The notes beneath the pieces were generated by a model. That model ran no database searches. It worked only from the letters and a program-made list of their open reading frames with translations, and was not told where the DNA came from. The position numbers were made by a program, and so were the translations under genes. From an archaeon (GTDB taxonomy: Archaea; Nanobdellota; Nanobdellia; Woesearchaeales; ARS49), in NCBI GenBank assembly GCA_020051845.1, contig JAGVQG010000061.1:1-38875 (forward strand): a stretch of 38,875 nucleotides of DNA, written 5' to 3'. Within the stretch, counting starts at the first letter, position 1. Every line of letters begins with the position of its first letter. Shown in pieces: positions 22,346 to 30,954 of the stretch.

Positions 22346-23854
22346 ATGGCAGCAAACCAGCGTGTAATCGACACGTACAAAATCGAATCGACAGGAGTCA
22401 TGTTCACGGTCGACGTAGTCGAAGACAGCTCCGAGTTCGTCAAGATCTACAGACTAAGCGCGTTCTCTATAAGTCCGGCGACCAAGATAGTGCTCGACAA
22501 GATCAGGGAAGAGTTCATCGTGAACGTGGAAGTGGCAGGGGCGAGCGGCTTCGACGTAGAGAAGCTCGGCGGCATCTCGGAGAGCATCCGCAAAGGATTC
22601 GAACGCGAGATCGGCGGCATACTGCGCAAATACTTCCCATCAATCGACAAGAAGACCTATGACACGCTCCTCAATTACCTGCTCCAGCAGAACATCGGCT
22701 TCGGCGACCTTGAACCGATGCTCAAGGACAGCGGGCTTGAGGAAATCGTCATAAACAACGCGTCCGAGCCTGTATGGGTATACCACAGAAAGCACGGATG
22801 GCTCAAGACCAATGTCACGCTCCCGAAAGAATCAAGGATAAGGCACTACTCGACCGTCATCGGAAGAGATGTCGGCAAGGACATCACGCTATTGCAGCCG
22901 CTGATGGACGCGCACCTCAAGACAGGCGACCGAGTCAACGCAACGCTCAGCCCGATCTCCACGAAGGGCAACACGATCACGATCAGGAAGTTCGCCGAGA
23001 AACCCTGGACCATAGTCGACTTCCTGAACCAGAACACGATGTCGATAGAGGTCGCTGCCACGATCTGGCTCGCCGTAGAGAACGAGATGAGCGTCATCAT
23101 CACAGGAGGCACTGGTTCTGGCAAGACCAGCGCGCTGAACGTAGTCATGTCATTCTTCCCGCCCAACCAGCGCATCATCTCGATAGAGGACACGCGTGAA
23201 GTGCAGCTCCCCTCATTCATGCACTGGGTGCCGCTCGAGACACGACTGCCGAACCCTGAAGGAAAGGGCGAAGTGAGCATGCTCGACCTCGTGGTCAACA
23301 GCCTGCGTATGCGTCCTGACAGGATCGTCGTCGGAGAAATCCGTCGCAAGCAGGAAGCACTGGTCCTATTCGAAGCCATGCAGACAGGCCACTCGGTCTA
23401 CGCGACGCTGCACGCCAACAACGCAGAGGAAACGATATCACGTCTCACCAACGAACCGATCGACGTCCCGAAGGCAGTGCTGCCGACACTCGGATTGATC
23501 CTTGTCCAGACGCGCAACAGGCGCACCGGCACGCGCAAGACATTGCAGGTAGCGGAGATACTGCCATCGGGCGACGCGCACGTGGTCTACCAGTATGACG
23601 CGCAGAAGGACCAGATGAAGAAAATATCAGAGTTTGACGTGTTCTACAAGAAGATCGGCCTGTACACAGGCCTGACAAAAGCGCAGATCGAAGCCGACAT
23701 AAAGAACAAGATAGAGATACTGCGGAAGCTGCAGAAAATCGAAGGGCTCGACCTGCACAGCATCGGCTACGTCTTCGCCCACTACTACATAACCAAGGGC
23801 TTCAAGGCATCCGACGTGCCGGCCATCGTTGAACAGGCGCGGCGCGGAGGATAG
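22346..23854 (+). CDS. Type II/IV secretion ATPase of the TadA/VirB11/FlaI type
   Basis: 502 residues, the cytoplasmic motor for pilus assembly. Seen: N-terminal domain to about 220, Walker A GGTGSGKTSALN near 251, Asp box SIEDTREVQLP near 280, Walker B RPDRIVVGEIR near 321 and His box GHSVYATLHANNAEET near 352. All the canonical catalytic elements of GspE/TadA-family ATPases are present. A strong AAAGAGGTGAC site precedes the ATG. It follows the 908-residue gene by nine bases and is followed two bases after its stop by the first platform gene. It should energise insertion of the class III pilins. Confidence 0.93.
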   Translation: MAANQRVIDTYKIESTGVMFTVDVVEDSSEFVKIYRLSAFSISPATKIVLDKIREEFIVNVEVAGASGFDVEKLGGISESIRKGFEREIGGILRKYFPSIDKKTYDTLLNYLLQQNIGFGDLEPMLKDSGLEEIVINNASEPVWVYHRKHGWLKTNVTLPKESRIRHYSTVIGRDVGKDITLLQPLMDAHLKTGDRVNATLSPISTKGNTITIRKFAEKPWTIVDFLNQNTMSIEVAATIWLAVENEMSVIITGGTGSGKTSALNVVMSFFPPNQRIISIEDTREVQLPSFMHWVPLETRLPNPEGKGEVSMLDLVVNSLRMRPDRIVVGEIRRKQEALVLFEAMQTGHSVYATLHANNAEETISRLTNEPIDVPKAVLPTLGLILVQTRNRRTGTRKTLQVAEILPSGDAHVVYQYDAQKDQMKKISEFDVFYKKIGLYTGLTKAQIEADIKNKIEILRKLQKIEGLDLHSIGYVFAHYYITKGFKASDVPAIVEQARRGG

Positions 23855-23856
23855 GC

Positions 23857-24693
23857 GTGGCCAGCCCTGTAGTGAACATCCTGGTGCGCGCCAAGCCCGG
23901 ACTGCGCAGACGTCTGCGCATGGCCCGTCTCGGCGTGACGGCAGAGCAGTTCGTCGCGAAGAACTTCCGCAATTCACTCGTCGGAGCGGGATGTTTCGCG
24001 CTGCTTCTGATGATGTTGCTCGACAAGATGCGTGGCAGGGAGCTGTTGTCGCAGAACTTCCTATTGTCGTTCTTGTTCTTCCTGTTCACGTTCTTCATGA
24101 TATACAGTTTCCTCATGAACACCGTCGAGGTATACATACGGCGGCAACAAGGCCTGCTCAACAGGGACGTGCTTTTCACAGGAAGGTACATGCTCATCAA
24201 GCTCCAGTCAGGCGTGCCTTTCTACCAGGCGCTGATAGACGCGTCCAACGGTGGCTTCGGAATCGCGAGCAGATACGTACGTGAGATAGTCGATGACATC
24301 GAGCTAGGAACGCCCATAGAACAGGCGTTGAGCAACGCCGCAGACCTCAGCCCTTCGGCGGAGTTCAGGCAGATACTCTGGCAGATAAACGCGGCGCTGC
24401 GCTCGGGCGTGGATGTCACATCGACGTTGAAGGGTATACTCAGCGAGATATCGTCCCAGCAGGTGATCGAGGTCGAGCGCTACGGAAAGAAGCTCGCCAC
24501 GCTTGCGCTGCTATACATGCTCGGAGCGGTCATCATACCATCGCTCGGATTGACACTCTTCGTCTCGTTCTCAGGCTTCCTCGGCCTGAGCATCAAGTTC
24601 GGCCACTTGCTCCTTGTGCTCTTCGCGATAATGTTCATCCAGTTCATGTTCCTCTCGTTTTTCAGGACGATACGACCTAACATAAACCTTTGA
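23857..24693 (+). CDS. TadC/FlaJ-type pilus platform membrane protein, first copy
   Basis: 278 residues starting at GTG 23857, supported by GGAGG six bases upstream. Two N-terminal membrane helices (about 38-50 and 65-87), a cytoplasmic T2SSF-like domain (LIKLQSGVPFYQALIDAS...GTPIEQALSNAAD...ALRSGVDVTSTL) and two C-terminal helices match the GspF/TadC/FlaJ fold. It forms the inner-membrane base that couples the ATPase to pilin extrusion. The stop overlaps the start region of the second platform gene. Confidence 0.88.
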   Translation: MASPVVNILVRAKPGLRRRLRMARLGVTAEQFVAKNFRNSLVGAGCFALLLMMLLDKMRGRELLSQNFLLSFLFFLFTFFMIYSFLMNTVEVYIRRQQGLLNRDVLFTGRYMLIKLQSGVPFYQALIDASNGGFGIASRYVREIVDDIELGTPIEQALSNAADLSPSAEFRQILWQINAALRSGVDVTSTLKGILSEISSQQVIEVERYGKKLATLALLYMLGAVIIPSLGLTLFVSFSGFLGLSIKFGHLLLVLFAIMFIQFMFLSFFRTIRPNINL

Positions 24694-24695
24694 CA

Positions 24696-25742
24696 ATGGG
24701 ACTACTCCAAAGCTTCGGCAAAGCGTTCATCCCCCAGAGACTGCGGCCACGCATCCGCGGATACGTGCAGTTAGCAGGAATGGCGGAGATCCCATACGGG
24801 CTATTCGGCGCTATGTTCGCATTTGCCATCGTCATAACATTCATACTCTACGTGCTCTACGCATATCCATACATACGCGGTCTCACCGCAGGCTACACGG
24901 CGACCACAAGGTCATTGGTGTTCTTCGTGCTCACATTCGCGAGCTTCGCTGTCGTAGGCATAGTAATCAGCTACCTCGCGATGTCAGCCATCTATGTCTG
25001 GCTAGATATGCGCATCTTCAAAAGGACGCAGGAGATGGAATCGGTGCTAGTCGACTTCCTTCAGTTCGTAAGCGAGAACCTCAAGGCAGGGATGAGCTTC
25101 GACCGCGCGCTGTTCTTCGCGATCAAACCGCAATTCACGGTGCTCTCATCCGAGGTCAGGATAGCGGCCAAGCGCGCCATGACCGGCGAGGACGTGGAGG
25201 AAGCGCTCACAGAACTCGCCCGCAAATACGACAGCAACGTGCTCAGCAGGAGCTTCTCGCTCATCGTCGAAGGATTACGCGGCGGCGGAGAGATAGCAGG
25301 CATCATCGACCGAGTGGTGGAGAACCTCCGTGAGACCAAGAAACTCAAGGAAGAGATGGCAGCGACCACGCTCGGTTATGTCATATTCATCACATTCGTC
25401 GTCACTGTCATCGCGCCCGGTCTCTTCGCGCTCGCCAAACAACTACTCTTGATACTCGGCAAGTTCCTCGGCCAGATCGCGCTCGCGCTCAACCAGGCGC
25501 AGAACGTTCCATTGAAGATAAGCACGACAGGCATCACACCCGAGGACTTCACCACGTTCAGCTACCTCGCTTTGATCGTCGTCAGCCTGTTCTCATCGAT
25601 GATAATCAGCATCATACAGAGAGGAGATGTCAAGAGCGGCCTCAAGTACGTGCCTGTCTTCATAATCGTCTCCATGGTGCTGTTCTTCGTATTCCAGCAA
25701 GCCATCGGAACAGTGATGAGCGCGTTCTTCACAGGCGTTTAG
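24696..25742 (+). CDS. TadC/FlaJ-type pilus platform membrane protein, second copy
   Basis: 348 residues from the ATG at 24696; a TTG at 24690 is an alternative that overlaps the previous stop. Several hydrophobic helices flank the T2SSF-like cytoplasmic domain (FLQFVSENLKAGMSFDRALFFAI...GEDVEEALTELARKYDSNVLSRSFSLIVEGLRGGGEI). The arrangement of two platform genes after one ATPase parallels TadB/TadC pairs, so a heteromeric base is likely. It is the last gene of the rightward arm and is convergent with the regulator gene at 25765. Confidence 0.88.
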   Translation: MGLLQSFGKAFIPQRLRPRIRGYVQLAGMAEIPYGLFGAMFAFAIVITFILYVLYAYPYIRGLTAGYTATTRSLVFFVLTFASFAVVGIVISYLAMSAIYVWLDMRIFKRTQEMESVLVDFLQFVSENLKAGMSFDRALFFAIKPQFTVLSSEVRIAAKRAMTGEDVEEALTELARKYDSNVLSRSFSLIVEGLRGGGEIAGIIDRVVENLRETKKLKEEMAATTLGYVIFITFVVTVIAPGLFALAKQLLLILGKFLGQIALALNQAQNVPLKISTTGITPEDFTTFSYLALIVVSLFSSMIISIIQRGDVKSGLKYVPVFIIVSMVLFFVFQQAIGTVMSAFFTGV

Positions 25743-25764
25743 GAAGATATTATCGATCAATGAT

Positions 25765-26139
25765 TCAGACAGCTATCTGGACGTCGATCCTGTCGAACTC
25801 AACACGAGGTCGGACTCTATTTCGTTCATCATTGCTGTGTTTCAAGGAAACGAGCCCCAGGTCATGCAGTGCCTTGATGTCGGTGTTCACGCTTTTGAGG
25901 TCTCTATCAACTATTTTGGCCAGAGCATATATCGAATCAGGTTCGTTGACCTTTATGGCATGCAGAAGTTCCATCCTTTTGCGGGTCAGCGTCCTGCGCA
26001 GCGCATCCATCGTCTCGAAGGAGATGCCTTGTTCAGGCGTTACAGTTTCTCCTCGTTTCACTTTTCCGTAGGCTATTGCGAAGCGAGTGAGTACGTCCCT
26101 CAATGGTTCTATTGTTATCTTGATGTTCCTAACTTTCAT
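25765..26139 (-). CDS. Winged-helix DNA-binding protein, HVO_A0114/COG4190-like
   Basis: 124 residues from the ATG at 26139. That start has a GAGGGTG ribosome site and is preferred to 26169. After a short beta-rich N-terminus, residues about 47-110 form a winged helix (MELLHAIKVNEPDSIYALAKIVDRDLKSVNTDIKALHDLGLVSL). The sequence recalls the HVO_A0114-type predicted regulators, which are often paired with a toxin gene. No partner is visible on either side here. It lies convergent to the pilus assembly operon and behind topoisomerase I with its own promoter. Targets are unknown; autoregulation is plausible. Confidence 0.78.
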   Translation of the reverse strand: MKVRNIKITIEPLRDVLTRFAIAYGKVKRGETVTPEQGISFETMDALRRTLTRKRMELLHAIKVNEPDSIYALAKIVDRDLKSVNTDIKALHDLGLVSLKHSNDERNRVRPRVEFDRIDVQIAV

Positions 26140-26207
26140 GGAATTCACCCTCGTATTTCTCGACCTCATTAAGGAAGTCCTCGATCAAATATATGGTATA
26201 CTCTACC

Positions 26208-26217
26208 CTATATAAAA
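26208..26217 (-). promoter_or_regulatory. TATA box of the winged-helix regulator
   Basis: Leftward TTTTATATAG about 73 bases upstream of the ATG at 26139. The leader would be about 48 nt and contains GTATACC and ATATAT motifs that might bind the regulator itself. Confidence 0.45.
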
Positions 26218-26280
26218 CCTTGCGAGGAGATGTCTTGTGGAAAGTGCTGATGCTGGGCGGAAATCTTACAGATTTTTCAA

Positions 26281-28563
26281 TCACTTCGCTTTCTTGACCC
26301 GCGGTTTCCTCGCGGGTTTGGATGGTTTAGATGGCGGGGCTGCTGCGACCTGTTCAGCCACTTTCTCAGCAGACGAGAGCTTCGGAGCGGGCTTGCCGAT
26401 CCTCTCCAGATACCTGCATTTCGGGAACTTGTTGCACGCGCCGAAAGCGCCGTATATCGAACGTCTGAGAATGACGGTCCCCTCTCCGCACTTCGGGCAG
26501 GGATGCTCCTTGAACAATGCGGAATCGCCGACCTTGCTAGGGCAACCAGGATTGATGCAGACCTCCTGGGGACGCTTGCCCTTGCGGATGATCCTGACGA
26601 CAGGGAAGCCGCAATGCTCGCAGACAGAAGTGGTCACTTCGACGAGGCCGTTTGACGGCAGCTTGTAGGTGGTGTTGCACGCAGGATAGGTGTCGCACGC
26701 AATGAAGCGGCCGAACTTGCCCTTTCGTAGCACGAGATGTCCATCCTTGCAGTTAGGGCACTTGCCGACCAGAGTCATGATCATGCGCGTCTCTTTGAAG
26801 GTGGACTGCAGACCCTGGCCGATCTCCACCTCCTTCTTCTTGAAGTCAGCGAGAAGTTCAGTGAGAATGGTCTTCGCCTCGGCGAGGATGACATCGCCCT
26901 TCTTCTTATGCTCGCGGATCTCCTCCATCTCAAGCTCGAAGTGACGCGTCAACTCCTCATCGACGATTTTCGGAGCGTGTTCCTCGAGCACGGCGATAAG
27001 ATGAATGCCTAGCTCGGTTGCCTCGATAGCCTTTCCCTTGACGTAATTGCGCTGGTAGAGCGTGTCGATTATCTGGGCGCGGGTGGATTTTGTGCCGAGT
27101 TCGCGTTTCTCCAGTTCCTTGATTATGCTCGCCTCGGTGTATCTTCTGGGAGGTTGCGTCTCCTTGGTGTGCAATAGGATCTCCTTGACAGGCAAAGTCA
27201 TCCCCTTGTCCATCTTGGGCAATTCTTCTTCTTCGAAAGGAACATAGGGAACATAGTACGTGTGCCAGCCGGTCTTGATGGTGGTGGTTCCCTTGGCGAT
27301 GAAAAGCTCCTGGTTAGCGTTGAGCGTCACTGTGACGGTCTCACGTATCGCAGATTCGGCGAACGTCGCCATGAACCTCTTGACTATCAAGTCATAGACC
27401 TTGCCTGTGCGGTCCTCCAGTTTGCGCGGAGCGATTCCCGTCGGGTAGATGGCTGGGTGAGCAGGATCGGTCTTCTTGCCGTTGTGCGGCGCGAGATCCT
27501 TCTTCTTCGCGAGTGAACCAGCGAGTTCCGAATATTTCGGCTGCTTCGCGAGTTGCTTGAGCAGATTGTGGAAGCCGAGCGAAGGAGGCAATTGCTGGCT
27601 CGATGTACGCGGGTAGGAGATGTAACCGTTGGTGTAAAGCTCCTGCGCGATCTCGAGCGTCGTCTTCGGAGCGATGCCGAAGCAACGGTAGGATTCGGTC
27701 TGAAGCGTGGTCAGGTCGAAGGGCGAGGGAGCGTGCTGCTCGAACTGCGCATTCTCGGTGTTCTCCACTATGGTCGTCTTGCAGTCCTTGACCTTTGCGA
27801 AAACCTGATCCGCCTTGAGCTTGTCCCAGAACTTGTTCTCGATGTGCAAAGCGCTGACGATGACCTGCTGCGCCAATGCCTTGAGCTCGATCTGCCAAAA
27901 AGGCACTGGCTGGAAAGCCCGGATCTCCTTCTCGCGCTCGACAATAGTCTTAAGAGCAGGACCCTGGACACGACCGGTGCTGAGGATCTTGAACATGCCG
28001 CTCGCCTTCATCGCGGTCGTCAAGGCGCGTGAGAGATTGATGCCGTAGTAGTAATCAAGGACGTGGCGCGTCTCGCCAGCCTCTGCCTGACCCCAATCAA
28101 GCGTGGGCGATGCGTTCTCATAGGCTTTCACAAGATCCTCTTTGGTGAGAGTGCTGAACTTCATCCTGCGCGCGTCCTTGCGCTTGCATGCGAAACGGAC
28201 CACATTGAGGCCTATGACCTCGCCCTCGACATCGTAGTCGGTCGCGACGGTGATGATGTCCGCTGTCTTTGCGAGACGCTTCAATAATTCGAGATACTTC
28301 TTGCTGAAAGCCGATTCCTTGTTGACATCGCTGGTGGGGACCCACTCGATGTCGAAGACAGGGTAATGGAAACCCTTCTTCTCCTTCTCGGCAAGACCAT
28401 AGAGATGGCCGACGGCGCTCGCGACGATTATGTCCTTGTTGCCGTGCGTCACTTCATAGTAAGGCACGCCCTTGTCGCCCTTCTTTATCGGTCTGCTGTT
28501 GTCGAGCGCATCAGCCACTTTCTTGGCAGCGCTCGGCTTCTCAGTGATGATCAGTTCGACCAT
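26281..28563 (-). CDS. topA: DNA topoisomerase I (type IA), archaeal type with C-terminal zinc fingers
   Basis: 760 residues. Relaxes negatively supercoiled DNA through a 5'-phosphotyrosine intermediate. The Toprim domain opens ELIITEKPSAAKKVADAL and has the metal-binding ATDYDVEGE (D-x-D-x-E) near residue 107. The catalytic tyrosine is in GYISYPRTSSQ, around residue 317. After about 595 come at least three four-cysteine fingers: CPNC...C...C, CEHC...CINPGC and CPKC...C...C. A Lys/Pro-rich tail follows (KPSKPARKPRVKKAK). All expected catalytic motifs are present and the length is typical. The ATG lies 27 bases after a TATA box, so it is likely leaderless. Single-gene unit, divergent from the UbiB-family kinase gene. 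Confidence 0.96.
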   Translation of the reverse strand: MVELIITEKPSAAKKVADALDNSRPIKKGDKGVPYYEVTHGNKDIIVASAVGHLYGLAEKEKKGFHYPVFDIEWVPTSDVNKESAFSKKYLELLKRLAKTADIITVATDYDVEGEVIGLNVVRFACKRKDARRMKFSTLTKEDLVKAYENASPTLDWGQAEAGETRHVLDYYYGINLSRALTTAMKASGMFKILSTGRVQGPALKTIVEREKEIRAFQPVPFWQIELKALAQQVIVSALHIENKFWDKLKADQVFAKVKDCKTTIVENTENAQFEQHAPSPFDLTTLQTESYRCFGIAPKTTLEIAQELYTNGYISYPRTSSQQLPPSLGFHNLLKQLAKQPKYSELAGSLAKKKDLAPHNGKKTDPAHPAIYPTGIAPRKLEDRTGKVYDLIVKRFMATFAESAIRETVTVTLNANQELFIAKGTTTIKTGWHTYYVPYVPFEEEELPKMDKGMTLPVKEILLHTKETQPPRRYTEASIIKELEKRELGTKSTRAQIIDTLYQRNYVKGKAIEATELGIHLIAVLEEHAPKIVDEELTRHFELEMEEIREHKKKGDVILAEAKTILTELLADFKKKEVEIGQGLQSTFKETRMIMTLVGKCPNCKDGHLVLRKGKFGRFIACDTYPACNTTYKLPSNGLVEVTTSVCEHCGFPVVRIIRKGKRPQEVCINPGCPSKVGDSALFKEHPCPKCGEGTVILRRSIYGAFGACNKFPKCRYLERIGKPAPKLSSAEKVAEQVAAAPPSKPSKPARKPRVKKAK

Positions 28564-28584
28564 GCGATGCCGCTACCGACGCTC

Positions 28585-28594
28585 ATTTATATAG
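28585..28594 (-). promoter_or_regulatory. TATA box of topA
   Basis: Leftward CTATATAAAT centred about 27 bases upstream of the ATG at 28563; leaderless arrangement. Another AT-rich block (CTATATTATAG, 28603-28613) lies between it and the divergent kinase promoter. Confidence 0.6.
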
Positions 28595-28661
28595 ATTTTG
28601 GCCTATATTATAGTAGAGTGCTTGTTCTTCGCATCTATTTTCCGTCGACAACAGCAGAAAC

Positions 28662-28670
28662 ATATATAAA
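28662..28670 (+). promoter_or_regulatory. TATA box of the ABC1/UbiB-family kinase gene
   Basis: ATATATAAA about 41 bases before the ATG at 28707. The leader of about 15 nt contains AAGAGGTGG at 28696-28704, a strong ribosome site that decides the start. Confidence 0.6.
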
Positions 28671-28706
28671 CAAAGTTTGCTGGTGGCATCTGATAAAGAG
28701 GTGGTC

Positions 28707-30350
28707 ATGCCAACGTTACTTTCCGACGCGAAGCGACTGACAGAAGTCTCGCGCGTCCTTGTCAAATCAGGCCTGGGCTATGTCGCGCTTCACGCAGGGC
28801 TCAAGGAACACCTGCCATTCTGGCAGCGCTTCATCGCACCGGCAGAACCTGACGCTGTCCACCTGCCGGCGAACACACGCACGGCACTCGAAGAACTCGG
28901 CGGAGCCTATGTCAAACTTGGACAATTGCTGAGCATAAGGCCTGATCTTGTCCCGTACGAATTCTGCGAGGAGTTCAAGAAACTCCAGGACAAAGTGCCG
29001 CCATTCAGTCCTGATGAGGCGAAGAAGGCGGTCGAAACCAGCCTTGGCAAGCCCATCGGCAAGATATTCTCACAATTCAACGACGAGCCGATCGGCTCGG
29101 CCTCGATAGCCCAATGCCACGAAGCGGTACTGGTCGACGGACAGCGGGTCGTCGTAAAAGTCCAGCGTCCGGGTGTCGACGAGATATTCAAGCAAGACAT
29201 CGACATAATGAAGCGCATCGCAGGACAGCTCGAGAAAAGACGCCTGCTTGATTCGTATTCCCCAGCGATGATCGTCGGTGAGTTCGAGCGCTACACGCGC
29301 AATGAGCTCGACTTCAACCACGAAGCAAGGGCCATGCAGCGCTTCGAGCGCATGTTCAGGGGATCGCATTCCATAATGGTGCCCCATGTACACGAGGCGG
29401 CCGAAAAAGTGCTCGTGATGTCCGATCTCCACGGCACCAAGCTCTCGGAGATAAGCCATACTAACATCGACAGGCACAAGATAGTGTCGATACTCGTCGA
29501 CAGCATGCTTGAGCAGATATTCACGCACTGCTACTTCCACGCGGACATGCACCCGGGAAACCTGCTGCTGATGCCGGGCAACCGTGTGGGGTTGTTGGAC
29601 TATGGGATAACGGGCACGCTGACACCTGAATTGCGCAAGCGCGGCGTCGAGATGTACGCCGCAATAATCAACAACGACAGCAACGCGGCCGTCGCCGCGC
29701 TCCAACACGCCTCGACATCACAGGACATCAAGGTCGAGGCGTTGCGACGCGACATAGCTGAATTGTTCATGGAATGGCAGGACGAGCACAGAAGGCTTCC
29801 TACGGGCATGTTCCACCTGATGTTCACGGCGTCATACAAGCGAGGCGTGCGCCTGCCGCCTGATTTGATACTCGTCGGCAAGGCGCTCGTCACCCTTGAA
29901 GCCACGTGCAAGACGCTTGACACCGACTTCGACCTACCTGGCCACGCGATAAGGTATTTCGCAAGGATGAAACAGAAAGAGCTCCGTGACGCTTTCTCGG
30001 TCAGGAGATTGAGCGAGACCGTGACAGGGGCAAGACGGTCGCTCGCTGAGTTCTCGGAGAACACGCTCGCTGTCATGGAACGTCTCAAGCGCGGCGAGGT
30101 TAAGATAGACATCGACGACACCGACATCAGGCACCTTGGCCAGGACCTCAACACGTCGAGCAACAGGCTTTCCTTCGCGCTCGTCATCAGCGCGCTGCTC
30201 GTATTCTCGGCCCTGACGATCAACCTGACGCCGCAGCTAGGATCCATATCCTGGTATTCTGTGCTTGGGCTATTGGCTGCTGCCGTCGCCTTCATGGTGC
30301 TTTTGATATCCATCTGGAGAGAAGGAAGAGCGGGCGTGGATGAGCATTAG
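28707..30350 (+). CDS. ABC1/ADCK/UbiB-family atypical protein kinase-like ATPase, membrane-anchored
   Basis: 547 residues from the ATG at 28707. Family hallmarks: the KxGQ motif (YVKLGQLLSIRPDLVP, about 70), the Ala-rich loop GSASIAQCHEA (usually GSASIAQVH), the lysine in VVVKVQRPG, the catalytic loop HADMHPGN (about 281) and metal-binding LLDYGITG (about 297). Two C-terminal membrane helices (FALVISALLVFSALTINL and YSVLGLLAAAVAFMVLLIS) anchor it. Bacterial and mitochondrial members bind ATP and help ubiquinone synthesis. No quinone gene is visible here, so a lipid-related role is more cautious. Divergent from topA. Confidence 0.9.
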   Translation: MPTLLSDAKRLTEVSRVLVKSGLGYVALHAGLKEHLPFWQRFIAPAEPDAVHLPANTRTALEELGGAYVKLGQLLSIRPDLVPYEFCEEFKKLQDKVPPFSPDEAKKAVETSLGKPIGKIFSQFNDEPIGSASIAQCHEAVLVDGQRVVVKVQRPGVDEIFKQDIDIMKRIAGQLEKRRLLDSYSPAMIVGEFERYTRNELDFNHEARAMQRFERMFRGSHSIMVPHVHEAAEKVLVMSDLHGTKLSEISHTNIDRHKIVSILVDSMLEQIFTHCYFHADMHPGNLLLMPGNRVGLLDYGITGTLTPELRKRGVEMYAAIINNDSNAAVAALQHASTSQDIKVEALRRDIAELFMEWQDEHRRLPTGMFHLMFTASYKRGVRLPPDLILVGKALVTLEATCKTLDTDFDLPGHAIRYFARMKQKELRDAFSVRRLSETVTGARRSLAEFSENTLAVMERLKRGEVKIDIDDTDIRHLGQDLNTSSNRLSFALVISALLVFSALTINLTPQLGSISWYSVLGLLAAAVAFMVLLISIWREGRAGVDEH

Positions 30351-30356
30351 GCGATC

Positions 30357-30845
30357 CTAAAGTCCGAAGTGCTCTTCGAGCAAGAACAAAAGCTCGGGAT
30401 GGAACGTCTCGCCCTCGCGGATCATGTCATGCATGTCATCCAAGGAGAAGAAGTCAACACGCTCGACAGCGTCAGTGTCGATGTCGAACGGCCCGCCATA
30501 GGTCGCCTTGAAAGTGCTGATGAACTTCTTCGCGCCGTTCTGTGCCTTGTACTCATCCTTGAACGCGAAAGAGATAGGAACGGTGAGCCCGAGCTCCTCA
30601 TCGAATTCGCGGAGGGCGGCCTGATGGTAGGACTCGCCCGACATCACGTGCCCACCCACAGCGGTGCTCCAATGCGACGGGCAGAACGAGACCGTGGCGC
30701 TGCGCTTCTGCAAAGCCATCTCGCCACGCTCATTGAAGATCAGCACGTGGACGATGCGGTGAGGCAGCTTTCTCTCATAGATATCATTCCTTTCGGCCTT
30801 GCCCACGACCTTGTCCTCTTCATCAACGACATCAAGGAACTCCAT
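30357..30845 (-). CDS. Nudix hydrolase, isopentenyl-diphosphate-isomerase-like subgroup
   Basis: 162 residues. The Nudix box is perfect: GHVMSGESYHQAALREFDEELGL (residues 65-87, GX5EX7REUXEEXGU). The N-terminus (EFLDVVDEEDKVVGKAERNDIY...PHRIVHVLIFN) resembles the Idi/YfcD subgroup. The active-site Cys of type 1 isomerases, expected just before the GH of the box, is Gly here (STAVGGH), so isomerase activity is unlikely. Pyrophosphohydrolase activity on a nucleotide or prenyl diphosphate is more probable. It is convergent with the kinase gene (6-base gap) and divergent from the MoxR gene. No clear TATA box is visible. Confidence 0.85.
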   Translation of the reverse strand: MEFLDVVDEEDKVVGKAERNDIYERKLPHRIVHVLIFNERGEMALQKRSATVSFCPSHWSTAVGGHVMSGESYHQAALREFDEELGLTVPISFAFKDEYKAQNGAKKFISTFKATYGGPFDIDTDAVERVDFFSLDDMHDMIREGETFHPELLFLLEEHFGL

Positions 30846-30922
30846 GGTTGTGAGGGTCTATTGCAGGTACATATTCCTTTGGGTTCGAGGGGTGTCGTTT
30901 TTCCGGCTCGTCCGTCGACACA

Positions 30923-30929
30923 TTTATTA
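30923..30929 (+). promoter_or_regulatory. TATA box of the MoxR-VWA operon
   Basis: TTTATTA centred 29 bases before the ATG at 30955 but only 17 before the ATG at 30943. This favours the second ATG as a leaderless start. Confidence 0.5.
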
Positions 30930-30954
30930 AGCAACCCTATCGATGTCATATGCC

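Noticed and set aside
26255-26280. AAATCT...AGATTT inverted repeat after topA
   Set aside because: Six-base stem with a three-base loop and no T-run on the leftward strand; too weak to call a terminator.
29070-29708. 212-codon leftward ORF inside the UbiB-family kinase gene
   Set aside because: Fully covered by the kinase reading frame with its catalytic motifs; typical shadow frame.
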